A stretch of DNA of 64,000 nt. Origin: Vicia villosa. Taxonomy: Eukaryota > Streptophyta > Magnoliopsida > Fabales > Fabaceae. The notes beneath the pieces were generated by a model, which had not been told where the DNA came from, did no database searches, and was given only the letters and a program-made list of their open reading frames with translations. The DNA is taken from contig NW_026705301.1 in the NCBI RefSeq assembly GCF_029867415.1, positions 62,001-126,000 on the forward strand. The letters are read 5' to 3'. This document shows positions 12,130-23,959 of this stretch, piece by piece. Positions within the stretch are counted from its first letter, which is position 1. Each line of letters starts with the position of its first letter. Position numbers and translations under genes: made by a program.

Positions 12130-12740
12130 AGAGTCTCATTAGCTTCAAGAGAAGCAGAACTGGAATAACTAACTTGGAGAGGGAATATAGGCTTCACAAT
12201 GGCCTTCTTGCTGATAATGTTCATATTGCCTATAATGGCTCCAGACAATATATTTCCATGGGTTTCTTCCAAGACATCAGAAGCATTGTTTTCCTTCAAA
12301 AATTTAATTAGCTTTCTTTGATGGAACAACTCAAAGAGAAGCTTTGCATAAGGCACATTATTCTTGTGATTCTTGATGGTTTCTTTGATAGCTTCATATA
12401 GGTGATTGGAGATTTATGCATCCAGATTTATCTTCTTCCTATTAACCAAGAACCATAAAAAGTGCTTGTGATCCCAAGATATATGATCTATACTAACTTC
12501 TCTACGGATCAAGCTACATATTGGAATCTTGAACAAAAGTATGTATAAGACATACATATTCTTCACCTTACCAAAGTCAACAAAGTTGTAATTGTTAAAC
12601 AAGGTGGACTTGATACTGTCAACTTTTTTGCTTCCACCCTTAAAGTTTCAAACAAACTTTCCTTCTTTCTTCACACCAATGAGCTGAGCAATATGGTTCT
12701 GGGTAATGGTTACTTCAAAGGATGTATGAGCCATCAGAGC
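12130..12740 (-). pseudogene. Envelope-like ORF remnant of a SIRE-type copia element
   Basis: The frames from about 12740 to 12130, joined across stops and shifts, include 'VDFGKVKNMY', 'ISWDHKHFLWFLVNRKKINL', 'VPYAKLLFELFHQ' and 'ASDVLEETHGNILSGAIIGN'. Such blocks are common in legume proteins annotated as envelope-like or putative transposon proteins beside SIRE/Maximus copia elements. This is from memory of the family. The frame is broken at least twice (around 12605 and 12410) and lacks both ends. It lies just 3' of the gag remnant, with pol missing. Confidence 0.45.
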
Positions 12741-12849
12741 TAGATTAACTTTGCCTTCATTTTTGTATGAATTTATTTATTTTCAATTTCATGCTATGTT
12801 GCCATGAGATTATTTTTATCCTTGTTTCTAAAGTTGTCCTCATGATAGT

Positions 12850-13965
12850 TTCCTTTCTTTGTTTTATCCTTTTGTAATTCTGGACAATCAACAATTAAGT
12901 GATCATACTTCTTGCAGTTGAAATCGATCCTTTGAAGTCACTACTTCTATAAGTGAGTCTTTTGTCCTTATTTGTCAGATACTAGAATCTTTTGATAAGA
13001 AATGCCATATCCTCATCATCTATTTCATCTCCAAAACCTACTGTAGAAGCAGCTTCTTCAGATTCTGAGACTTTGAAAGATTTACAAGATTTATCAACAG
13101 ATTTCAAAGCAAAAGACTTTGACTTTGTTGGCGGTTCATATCCAATAAGCCCCATCTCATGGTTCAGGAGATTACTGATTAAACTTTTTAGACTTAGCTT
13201 GTTTAAGTCTTTAGCTTCTTGTATGGTTGTTACCTTAGGTCTATACTTGACAGGATGACTCCTAAGAATCTTCTTGATATGATCAGGTGTATTGTAGCTC
13301 TTGTTCAAAATTTGAAGTCCAGAAACAAGAACTTGATACCTAGAGAACATGGTTTCAATGTCTTCATCCTCCTTCATTTTGAACAATTTTGAACCAAAAG
13401 GTTTGCCTTAGCGTCTTTAACTTGCTGATTTCCTTCTTAGGAAGCACAAAGAGATTCAAAAATGGTTTTGGCTAGGGATGGCAAGCATACCCAAACCCGC
13501 GGGGTCCACCCGCACCCGAACCCGAGTCAACGAGTGAAAACCCGAGTTGACTGGATTTGGGTTCGGGTGCGGGTTCGGGTAGTGTGAAACCCGCACCCGA
13601 AACCCGAAATCACACCCGCTTATATGTATATAATATATATATATATATATTATATATATATATATGTAAATAAGTATATATAAATAATATTGTGAAAAGT
13701 TGTAGGAAATTTGTAGGAAAAATGGATTTTATGTATTTTGCAGCTGGTTCGGGGTTGGGTGAAAAAACCCAAACCCAACAGGTGTGGGCGTGGGTGTTAT
13801 TTTTCCACCCGAACAGTAGTTGGGTTTGGGTTTGGGTTCGGGTGCCGATTTCGCGTACGGGTTTGGGTAGTGTTAAACCTGCACCCGACCCGACCCCTTG
13901 CCATCCCTAGTTTTGACAGTAGATTTGTCAAGAATCTTGAGATACTCATAATGAGGTAGAACGTA
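12850..13965 (-). pseudogene. Gag of the host SIRE-like copia element, central and C-terminal part
   Basis: This continues the gag that starts at 31671. From 13965 it reads YVLPHYEYLKILD, is interrupted by the hAT MITE (13473-13909), resumes with 'TIFESLC', and then forms an open stretch at 13386-12982 with UBN2-type features such as 'FKMKEDEDIETMFSRYQ' and 'RPKVTTIQEAKDL'. A CCHC zinc-knuckle remnant (F-N-C-K-K-Y-D-H ... D-C-P) follows at about 12930-12880 in another frame. Gag builds the virus-like particle of the retrotransposon. Stops and frameshifts make this copy non-functional. Confidence 0.7.
13473..13909. mobile_element. hAT-like MITE inserted in copia gag
   Basis: The termini are inverted repeats: TAGGGATGGCAAG on the left and its complement CTTGCCATCCCTA ending at 13909. 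It is flanked by 8-base direct repeats, GTTTTGGC (13465-13472) and GTTTTGAC (13910-13917), one mismatch apart; 8 bases is the hAT length. Removing the insert and one repeat restores the gag frame reading through 'STVKTIFESL'. The interior is rich in 'acccgaacccg' and 'tgggtttggg' words that can fold back and holds a (TA)n run at about 13630-13665. Confidence 0.8.
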
Positions 13966-16569
13966 TGTAACACCCCAAATCTACCCAACGGTTTAATAAT
14001 AAAATCATAGTGCAAGATTCCAAATCAACATGAGGTGTCACATTACAACTTTAAAACAATCTCATAAAAGCTCTTTATAAAAGATACATAACACATGTGA
14101 ATAGGGGAAACTCATAACAATTAATATTCTTCAGAACCAAATCAACTTTAACAAACATTGCAGCGGAATTCACAAAATCATAAACTTCAAAAGTTAGCAT
14201 CTTGATCTAACTTGAAAACAACAAGACATAATCCTCTTCATAAAACAACACATAATTCAAACTTAAACATAACAAAAGAAACAAGCGTCAATACCCCCGA
14301 TTGCTATGTATCAGAGCAAAAGACACCAACTCGAGCTACTAACGGTAACAACTACTCATCTTGGTTACCTGCAGGTTACCAATAAAGGGTAACATTCAAA
14401 CAGAAGGGTGAGAATTCAAATCATTATAAATAAACATAATAATGGGAAATGTAAAACACAACAAGAATACATTTCAATAATCCATCACTCTTCACATAAA
14501 CGTGCATTCTTATAGAATATATCAAGATTAGCATGTTTAGCTCATTCGACAAAACTCATTCAATTCCAAATAATCAAACATGATTATTAAACAATGTACA
14601 TAATCATATTTCACCAACATATAGATTCTAAGTACATATCCTTTCTAACAACATTCGTAAAGTAACAATTGTGTACAACATAATCATATTCCAAATATAC
14701 AAGTTACCTTCACATAATCACATATACACGTTTTCCAATTATATGGACATGTACACAATTCGCCAACATATCGCAAGTATGGACATATAAACCAATGCAC
14801 ATATTCATCTCTATCACAATTCACAAACATCATAGAATATATTTATATCATTGGAATCATGTCATTTATATCAAAGTAATTATTCATATATCCACATATA
14901 TACATATATCATTAGTACATATATATTCACATATACATCACATGTGTTTCAATCACATATATCACATTCATAATTCATCAACCATTCATATCAAATGATT
15001 TCAACATCGCAACTATGCATCCACACATCATAACAACCACTTCATCATCACAATGACTCGAATGAAACTCAATATGATACTCAATACCATGCGACTCGAT
15101 CATATGCGTATGCATGTGGTACCATTTGGAGTAAAACTCCCATCATCTTAAAAATTTGCCTCTTGGGTCATCGTCACTTTGCCATTTTCAGGCCATCGCC
15201 GCTTTTTCCATTTTCAGGCCATCGTCACTGCCATTTTCAGGCTAATGCAAACTATACAATGGATGCGACTCAATGATGCAACATCTATAAAACTAACATT
15301 CACAACACATCACAACATCAGCTAAACAACGTCGACTCAATGCCAAGATTCAATGGCAACAACAACATCATTACTATTATAGTAATTTATCACTTCGCAA
15401 TCACGTCATTAAGTCATATCAACATACAACAATATTCACTTCACAATACATCACGATATCGGGAAATACGACTCAAGAAAAGTTCACAAAAATCATTCAA
15501 ATCAATTTCATTAGGTAGGAGTTAATTTCAACTATACAAACCTCATAAACATCTTGGTCAATACAACACACAAAGATCAATTAATCATAATAACAACAAA
15601 CATCATATTACACAAATCAAGTTACATCATGTCATTATTAATTTTATTCTTTAATAAGAGCATATTTATTGTTAATTTATCACAAGGCATCATTATCGAC
15701 TCGTACAGATCGAACACATACAACAAGTATAAGTTATATTAAATAACTGTCTAATGGTTATCAATCCATTTTTATAAGATAGAAAGTTATTTTAGCTTTC
15801 CAACGGTCCAAACGGTGTGTCAAACGGACACCCGAGTCAAAAGTTATGGCTTTTCGAAGTTTTGAAACAATTCGGTAAAGTGGAACCCGGTTCCTGAAAT
15901 CTGGGAACCGGTTCCCATCCCAAAAAATGCAAATTTTGCGCAACAGAACATCCGGGAACTCGGTTACTCCAAACTGGAAACTGGTTCCCGCTTTTGCAGA
16001 ACCCAAAATTCCCATGTTATTTTCATACCCATTCATAGAGTCATGCAGAGAATCATAAATACAAGTTAGGTTTCACATCCTTTATGGATTAACATATCAA
16101 TTTCACAGCACAACTTATGAAATAGTAAAATCCCCAAATCCTAAATCATGCATTTACTAACCCAACCAACATTACCCAATTATATCTACTCATAGTGACT
16201 TAGATTCACACCCTTACCTTGAATCTCTAGTCCTTCCTCTTCAAGAATCTACTCCCTCTTTTCTTTCTCTTCTTTCTTCTCTTCTCTCTAGCCTCTTTCT
16301 TTCTATTATCTAATTTTAGGGTTTTCTAACCAAACACTCTTACCAACTCTATTTTGTTATGTTGGACTTAACCCACCCAACTCCTCATTCTAAATAATTA
16401 GGCTCATTAACACATTACTTCATAATATTACTAATAGTCCAATTAATCTAATTAGCACAAAACTCTAATTAAATAAATATCACACCAATTAATAAATTAC
16501 CACATAAATAATAATTAAATAAATAAAACACCTAATAATTAAATACAAGAAATAAAATCGGGTTGTTAC
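13966..16569 (+). repeat. Solo LTR (TGTAACACCCC family), split one base from its end
   Basis: It starts TGTAACACCCC at 13966 and runs to GGGTTGTTAC at 16569. The last base of GTTACA is displaced to 31357 by the copia insertion. Flanking repeats are ACGTA (13961-13965) and ACGTC (31358-31362), four of five matching. Excision leaves an open gag frame in the host copia. No internal region or second LTR is present, which fits a solo LTR left by recombination. A related LTR in the opposite orientation lies at 32548-37084; both share 'gggtaacattcaaacagaag'. It contains three copies of a 'gccattttcaggccatcg' unit (15165-15245) and the palindrome GGGAACCGGTTCCC (15903-15916). The gypsy lineage is not assigned. 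Confidence 0.75.
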
Positions 16570-17015
16570 TGTTGGAATTAGACTCTCAAACCTTTGAGTA
16601 ATTCCTTATCGTTAAAGATGACAATGAAGAAAACAAGAACAAAAGTAGGATTAGAGTTTGCAGAAATTAAAAGAGAAGAAGAAAGTATTTTCTGCAGAGT
16701 TTCTCTCAGCCCACAATCTGTGAAAATTCTGTTATTTACTTGCAACTGCAGCTTCTGTAAATACAAATTAATGACTTGATTACAAAATAATGAGGGTTAC
16801 TCCCTATTTATAGATTTAGGTTAGCTTTCTCCCTAAGGCAAATCCCAAAACTATAATAGCCCAAAATACCTATTTTGGAACTAAATCAAATCTAATCTAT
16901 TTTAAATCTAAATTAAATCTATCTAGATCTAAAATAAATCGGTGTGTAACAAACTGTTTCCACACTTCTAAACAAAATCAAATCTTTTCGACACAAGGAA
17001 TTATAATTTAAAACA
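16570..17015 (-). repeat. 3' LTR of the small copia element
   Basis: TGTTGGAATTAGACTC ... TTTAAAACA on the plus strand, matching 30909-31351 along its length. The last bases read TTAAAACA against TTAACA in the other copy. Confidence 0.9.
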
Positions 17016-17060
17016 CCACCTAATTCATTGTGTCTAAGCTATCTATATTCATCATAGATC

Positions 17061-17457
17061 TTAGTCTTTTGAACACTTTGACTTGCAATCTGATTCTCTG
17101 TTCTGCAGTGTTCCAACTTCATCTTTTGTTGTGACCATCAACAACATCTCTTCTTCTTCTTGTTTTGCGAACTTTGCGTCACTTTCTTGATTCTTATTAT
17201 TTTCTGGACACTTTGTAGAATAGTGACCATACTTCTGACAATTAAAACATTGTATGTGACTTTTGTCAGGCCTTCGGCCACCACCTCTTCCTGTACCTGC
17301 AGCACCGCCTCTTTGGTTGCTTTGGTATGAGGATTTTTTTCTGATTCGACCAGTTTCCTTCTTGCTGACTTCGACCAGTCGAATTGTTGTAGCCACATCT
17401 ACCTTTATTTTCATTCCAACATCCTTTGCCTTTATTTGCCGACCGAGCCTGCAAAGC
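17061..17457 (-). pseudogene. Small copia gag, C-terminal part with CCHC zinc knuckle
   Basis: This continues, in minus orientation, the gag interrupted at 30267. The first part reads ALQARSANKGKG and a basic, Asn/Gln-rich linker. After a frameshift near 17335 it reads 'SNQRGGAAGTGRGGGRRPDK' and the knuckle C-F-N-C-Q-K-Y-G-H-Y-S-T-K-C-P, the CX2CX4HX4C motif that binds RNA in retrotransposon Gag. It ends in an acidic tail and a stop at 17061. No protease follows. Confidence 0.8.
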
Positions 17458-17462
17458 CACAT

Positions 17463-20400
17463 TATAATAAGGTGAACTGACTTTTTATAATTGAAAAATG
17501 TACGGTAAGCAAGAGTCGCCACCGACTTTTATTTTATCCAAATATCGGAAAGGCTAAAAGAACAGAAAAAAACCTTTAAAAAGAAAACTGAGTTCGGGGG
17601 GTAATTATGCAAAGGGAAGGTGTAAGGCACCCTTTGCATCCATGGTTTTCCATGGGCTCTTAATTGCTTTGCTCTTTTTTGTTTCAGAAATGTAGAAGAA
17701 GTGAATACGGACTTTAGCTCGTAAATGAGCGTAGCCATATTGAAGAATTATGAGAAAGAATATTGAAAATGTTTTAGAGCAAGGCAAAACAATTAAGGGC
17801 AATTTACCTTATAATTTTGAGAATCTGTTCTTTTGGCCTTTCAGGGTGAAAGGGTCTATCCTTGCCATAAGAGGGCAGGAAGCCTTTCATTTGGAGGTTA
17901 AAGGGTCGTCGCAATGTCGTTCGCCATAAGACTGACCCATGCCATAGAGGGGCAGGTAGTCTAAGGGAAGGACCAGAATAGCCTTTATTCGTAGGCAGCC
18001 AGAAGATACCTCAGCCTTTTCGTAGGCAACTTCCGAGGGTCGAGGTCATATTAGTGTATCGAAGGCAGCATCATTAGGGACTTATGACCTTTATTTGTAT
18101 CGAGGCAGCATGGCTGAGGTATCCTCATATTCGAGGGACATGGCTATTCTGCAAAAAATACACAAGGCAACAGGCAACAGGCAACCAGGCAACAAAGAGG
18201 TTACCCTAAAAGTGTGCGTGGGTGCAACAATCACGTGGTTAATTCGATTAAATTATCTTGTAAATTTAATTATCTAATTCAATTAATAAGACTTGCACTC
18301 CCTAGGATTACTAACCACGCAGTTTAATATAAAGCAATAACAATAGCAATATGGGGAAGGGGACAATGAAACCAGCGGATCCCTAATAGGGTTTGGCATA
18401 AGTAATAATAAAAGACAAGAAATATCAGGGTTAAGGTTTAGGGTTACCAATACTCGTAGCTTTGGCAGTCGACGAACCCTGAAAATTGAAAAAGACAGAA
18501 TAAACAGAGGGAGTGAGTGCATTATTGGTTCGAAGGCAAAAGAACTAACCCTAAAATAAAAGGATAAATATTGTAAGGCTAAATAAATAAATAAAGAAAA
18601 ATAGATACTTAGCTTTGCATTTGATCTGATATGGTTGGCGGGAAGCCTCGGGGTTAACCCTGAAAAGGCAAAGGCAGAAGAGAATGCAGGCAAGGCAAAC
18701 CCTGATTTTTTTAAAAGGAAACAAAATAGACTTTAAATTAAATAGGGTACTTAGCTTTGAATATTGATCGGGCGCGTTGTCGGGAGATGCTTGGAAAGTG
18801 ACCCTGAAAAGGCATGAATAAAAAAACATTCAGTGTAGGGCATGATCTTCGTAAACCCTGATTAGGGTACGAATTTAAATAAGAAAACACAAACGATTTA
18901 ATTAATTATTGGTCTCGCGACCTAATTAATTAAATCGGGATCAGAAAATTTAATCGAGAGTAAAAATAATTTTTATGAATTTTTGTGGATTTTTATGAAT
19001 TTTTGGAATTAAAATACAATAAATAGGAATTATAAAAATGAATTATTTAAAAACAAATAAATAATGAATAATAAATATTTTAAAGTAAAGAAATAAATCA
19101 AAATAAAAGGGTATTATGAATAATACAAATAAATTTTTTTTTTAAAACAAATAGTTTTAATGAATAGAGAAAAAAACTAATAATAAAACATATATATAAA
19201 TAAAATAATAAAAGGATTTTATGTAATTAAATGTAAAAAAATTTGAAAACTTAACCGGGTGATCCAGTGTGGCGAAGGTCTGCAGGTCCATGGTAGTCAC
19301 GCAGCTTCAGAGGCATTGGATGAAGAACTAATGGGATCTGATGGTTGATGAAACGCGCGTGCATAGCCTACCATGCGTTTTAATGTACCGGATCAATGAA
19401 CCTTTTAAATTTTTGCGCGCCACTCGTCCAGCCAATAGCATGATGACACGCAGTCATCTTCCTCCTTGGGATTTCACAGAAACGTCTTTTACAGCGCTTC
19501 TTCTTGCAACGCTGTAAAAGTCTAAGACCTTTTACACCTGCAATTTTACGAATACGAGCAGACAACCATGGAAACTTTTCGCGAGGCCACCATTGAATTC
19601 GTCCAAACCTCGTGAATTCAATTATGGCCTTAATTTGCTTTAAAAGTACCTGTACACAAAAACCCTAAACGGAACCAAGAAACCCTAACAATGGCATACC
19701 TCGATTCTACCGGTCAAATGCAAATTAAACAGCCCAGAAATTATCACGACATCATAGAGATCATAAATATGCAATCAATTTGTATGTAACATGCTTAAAA
19801 CATAGGATTCGAAGCAAGTTTTTTAAAGAACAAACTGTGATGAATTTGGGACGTTTCTGGATGTATCTCTTGCGTGTGAGGAGTGGAATAGATTCAGGGA
19901 AGCTCTGGGAGGGTCCTTGAACGATTGGATCTCTTTGAATTGCCTTGTATCTCAATTTTGAAGTTTGAGATTTTGTGAATTCTTGAGCTCGGCTTTAGGA
20001 TTCCTCTGCCACAGAATTCGTAACCCTAGCACTTGGATTTGCTGCATACTTATAGAGGAGGGCGTAGGTCAATAAAATTTGCTTTGAATCTATATGAATC
20101 CTTGATTTGCAAATTTAGGAAAATTTGATTGAAATATATTTCTAAATTTGTCAAATTTTGCCAATATAATCCAATCTCTTGCCAATCTCTTTTCCACAAA
20201 TTTGAATCAATTATTTATGTTAATTGATAATTGAATTTGGTTAAAAATATGACTAAATCAAATCTTTTCAAATTTCTTTGATTTACTTGATTTAAATCCT
20301 ATTTTAATTATTAAAAATTCAATAAAAAAATCAAATAATCATCATAATTTCGTGGCAAATTGTTTATGGGCTCTAGAAGACTTGAGAATCAAGATTGGAT

Positions 20401-21216
20401 AAAAAGAACTTGGGCCCATTTGCAAAAATGTTCATTTTTTCCTCCAAAATAGTCCAACTTTGACAAGGCCTATCTCTCTCAATTTTTGAGGTATGGAAGT
20501 GTTATAGGACTTTTTAGAAACCTTAGAGAGTTCTCTAACCAGTGTCTTTGGTCTCATATCAAAATGATTTTCCATGCTCATTTTATGTCCTTTTGAAAAA
20601 AAGTGTCTTTTTGTTGACTTTTGAAAAGGACCTATAATGTTTTGGTCCATATCTCTCAGATGAAACATTTTTAGACTTGGCATGTGAGACATAATTTTGT
20701 AGAGGATCAAATTTCCTTCAAAATGAGCTTTGGATGGAAAATTTTGGATGTTCCATGTGAGAGTTATGGCTGGTCAAAGTTCAGTTGACATTTCCTATAC
20801 AAAACCCTAATTTAGAAACTTTTTGATTTGTTGATTTTTGATCTTTCCTTGATGAACCATGATCAATTCTTGATCAAATGGTGAATGATACTTCAATATG
20901 AGGATCTTGACAAAAAATCAGGAATTTTGACTTTACTTTGACCACAGTTGACTTTTAGGTTAATTTAATCGACTATTGACTTTCTGAACAATTGAGTGAC
21001 CAATCCTTTGAGTTGAGATTTGATATTTTTTATAGAGGTGATGTGAGATATATTGAGCCATATGAGATGCCTTGGAGCCATTGAATCGCTGATTTTCCTT
21101 TGATTAAGCCAAACCCTAGTTTTAGAGCCTTGTATAGGAGAGCGTGTCTTGGAGCTTTGTGTATTGGTTTGAATTTGTATAAGAGAAATAGTATGGGCAA
21201 ATTTTGGGGTATGACA
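17463..21216 (-). repeat. 3' LTR of the Ogre-lineage derivative
   Basis: Near-identical to 26495-30261. Its outer end reads TATAATAAGG where the other copy reads TGTAATACGG, so the terminal TG/CA is mutated and the exact junction is fixed by the target duplication. All open frames of 60-136 codons inside it recur in the other LTR only because the LTR is duplicated. Confidence 0.9.
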
Positions 21217-21225
21217 GCTGCCCCT
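21217..21225 (-). promoter_or_regulatory. Polypurine tract of the Ogre-lineage derivative
   Basis: AGGGGCAGC on the minus strand directly abuts the 3' LTR start. The identical sequence precedes the LTR at 7403. In LTR retrotransposons this tract primes plus-strand DNA synthesis. Confidence 0.75.
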
Positions 21226-23959
21226 GTTCAATTATCTTAAACCTGAAGATGTAGAGTGGTTTATGTGCCAGTCGGTATCTGAAGGTGGAAGATGATTGAA
21301 CACTAGAATACCAAGAAATTTGCCCTAGCTGAAGTAGGGACTTTTGTCAGAGATGGGCTTATTGATGCCATCCAGCTTGATAGACCTGAGAATTAGAATA
21401 CGTCGTAGTTAGACCGTATCTGAAGAACATACTTAGGATGAGTCGTATGTTAGACTGAATCCACTAAGAAGTATTTGTTGGAGATTGATCGTGTCAGCAC
21501 CGTTCGTAGTAACTGAATTAGATCTTGGATTGTTTCTGAATTGTGTCTTGAATGAGTGTCAAAAGATGAGGGTTATAAGAATGTTTCAGAAGCCTGGGGG
21601 TCATGCTTCCAGAATGTGCATCTGTTTGGAATTTTCAGAATATCCGGGGTTCGAGCTTCCGGAATGTATATCTGATAAGAATGTTTCAGAAGTCTGGCAA
21701 TCATGCTTCCAGAATGTGCATCTATTTGGAATTTTCAGAATGTCCGGGGTTCGAGCTTCCGGAATGTATATCTGATAAGAATGTTTCAGAAGTCTGGGGG
21801 TCATGCTTCCAGAATGTGCATCTGTTTGGAATTTTCAGAATATCCGGGGTTCGAGCTTCCGAAATGTATATCTGATAAGAATGTTTCAGAATTCTGGGGG
21901 TCATGCTTCCAGAATGTGCATCTGATTAAGATTGATTTGTTGATGATATTCGTCCGCTTGGGAACTTACCTGAAAGACAAAGTTAGCAGCATGCAATGCC
22001 ATGATGCATGTATTTATGTGACGAGTCTCGCAAAATATGAGAAACTCTGTATGTTATGTATGAATTTATTATGAGGTAATGTATGCAATGTATGAATATA
22101 TGGTGTATGACTGATGCTGTTTGGAGTGTTTTGAGAAAATAAATCTCTGTATCATTGTGATTTTGATGTTTGATCTTGTCTTGAAGATGCTCAGCTGGGG
22201 ATTTATGGTTTCTGCTTGGGGATGATCAGTAACTTGATATACCCTGATTAGGGAGAAAAGATATTAGTAAACCATGTTGGAGAAAAGCAGAGTGTTGGAG
22301 AACCGGTAGTGTAAACTCTGTTGGGGAGCCACGTCTTTGTCGGGACGAGAGTATTTGAAGATGATTACTCTGTGGGGTGTGAAATTTTCCCCCAGTATTA
22401 TAGTAACTACCATTCCTGGATTTGATTAGGACACGCCACTGAATATTTGATAAAGATGTCAAACTGGATTTGCGTAGGTTTGCCCCAGCTAGTAGGAACT
22501 TTGGAAAGATTCGCCTCGCGAGGACTTTATGAGATGTGCACTATGGGCAGCATGCCCCTAGTGATCATAGGCTCAGGATGATGCCCCTGACTGTTTGGCT
22601 TTTGAGAGATTCTTGGAATCTTGACTAGATTGCCCCAGATTGATTGGTCAAAACGCGCCATGCCCCTTGTATACGTAGGAGACATTGCTTCTTGGAGTAA
22701 TCTGTGTTGGTCAGGATAACTTTGAGTCATTAGTCATACCCTATGCAAATTCATTCTGATGCTAACATTTGAAATTATGTAGCAGAATTTGTTTAATAAT
22801 GAGTTCATGAGATGCAATGCATACGTTTGTCTTGAGTTTTTGAAAAACATTAAAACAAGAGATGTAAAAGCATGATATTTGTAAAAACATGATATTTTTG
22901 TAGAAGCGAAATATCGACTCAGCATTTTAGTAAACCTTAAGGAGTCGGGATACCTTTTTGGTGACAGTATGATTTCGAACTAACCATGCTTCAGTTAGGA
23001 CTTTCGAGGGTTGTAACGTGGCTTGGTTCACGGTTTTAGAAACAAAAGATAAAGGCTCAAAATTTGATTGTACCCACCCCTCTTCGTGATGATCTTCAAT
23101 CCTAAGCTCAGTTGATTCGACTTATGCATTCAGGTTCCAAGAGACTTTTGGATTTGCACCTTTGATAATGATGATGGTTCACAAGCAGAGAGAACTTTTG
23201 ATATGGCAGTCACTTCTTCCTTTTGGTAGTCGCAACATTGTGTTGTTCAGGAATTTATTGACTTCTCTTTTTTCAACTTTTTTATATCCCTAACTTTTGC
23301 CTGAACTGTCTATTTTGAGCTTACAATCAGCGGGATGCCTTGATTTTTGCCTAAGCCATCTTTTGATTTTTGAATTAGCAGGCTTTTCTTTGTATATATG
23401 TTTTTTCATCATTTTTGTTTTTGAAAGATGTTGACTGCCTTGCTTAATGATTGATGAACCATCGTTGGCTTTTGATTGACATCTCTGACACTTCTTTGAT
23501 ATGTGCGGATGGACGCTTGTGATTGAAACCTTTGTTGAATGGTGTAATGAATGATTCTCTTAAAATGGAATGCACAACCAAATTAACTGAGAACTACCCT
23601 GCCCCAGGTTATGATCAAGGGTTTTAATTAGTATAAGAAAGAAACTTCTACTTCTTAGGCTCAAAGGGGTTGACGAGGGATTATCATCCTTATATCTCCA
23701 CTGTTTAGGAATTGAAACAATGCATGTACATCGTCAGCATAGTCCATTCAAAAGCATATTGTATGATGTTGCGGTATCATTTTCGTCATTCTCCCTCAAA
23801 AGGCTTACAGCTTAGCAGGAGTTGAATAAACACAAAACATATGCAAAGTAAATACGCAATTTAACATGAGTGATAACGAAATAATGTATTCAAGACAAAC
23901 ATATGCAATGCACTGATGATAATTATTAAAACAGACAATGTCTATCATAAGTCGAATGT
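21226..23959 (-). other. Non-coding 3' region of the Ogre-lineage derivative
   Basis: About 2.7 kb between the gag stop and the 3' LTR. No RT, integrase or RNase H motif was found in any frame. It contains the 100-base tandem array (21577-21930) and loosely related phrases further on ('gttggagaaccggtagtgt', 'gttggggagccacgtcttt'). In intact Ogre elements this position is the hypervariable 3' untranslated region. Confidence 0.6.
21577..21930. repeat. 100-base tandem array with an internal dimer
   Basis: The phrase ATAAGAATGTTTCAGAA recurs at exactly 100-base spacing (units beginning at 21577, 21677, 21777 and 21877, the last partial). Each unit is an old dimer: 'cttccagaatgtgcatctg' in the first half matches 'cttccggaatgtatatctg' in the second, about 50 bases apart. 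Since 100 is not a multiple of three, the same peptide words appear in rotating frames, showing that the open frames here are incidental. Confidence 0.9.

Noticed and set aside
14795..14998. His/Ile-rich 67-codon open frame
   Set aside because: Produced by 'catatatatcac'-type low-complexity LTR DNA.
18283..18829. Open frames of 136 and 92 codons, repeated identically at 27328-27874
   Set aside because: They lie in the two LTRs of one element and are identical because the LTR is duplicated. No protein motif; hydrophobic residues reflect A/T-rich codons.
19380..19955. Open frames of 61 and 64 codons with copies at 28425-29000
   Set aside because: Same cause: LTR duplication, not conserved genes.
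21485..22074. Overlapping open frames rich in 'NVSE' and 'FRNVYL' repeats on the plus strand
   Set aside because: They come from the 100-base tandem array read in three rotating frames, opposite to the element's coding strand.
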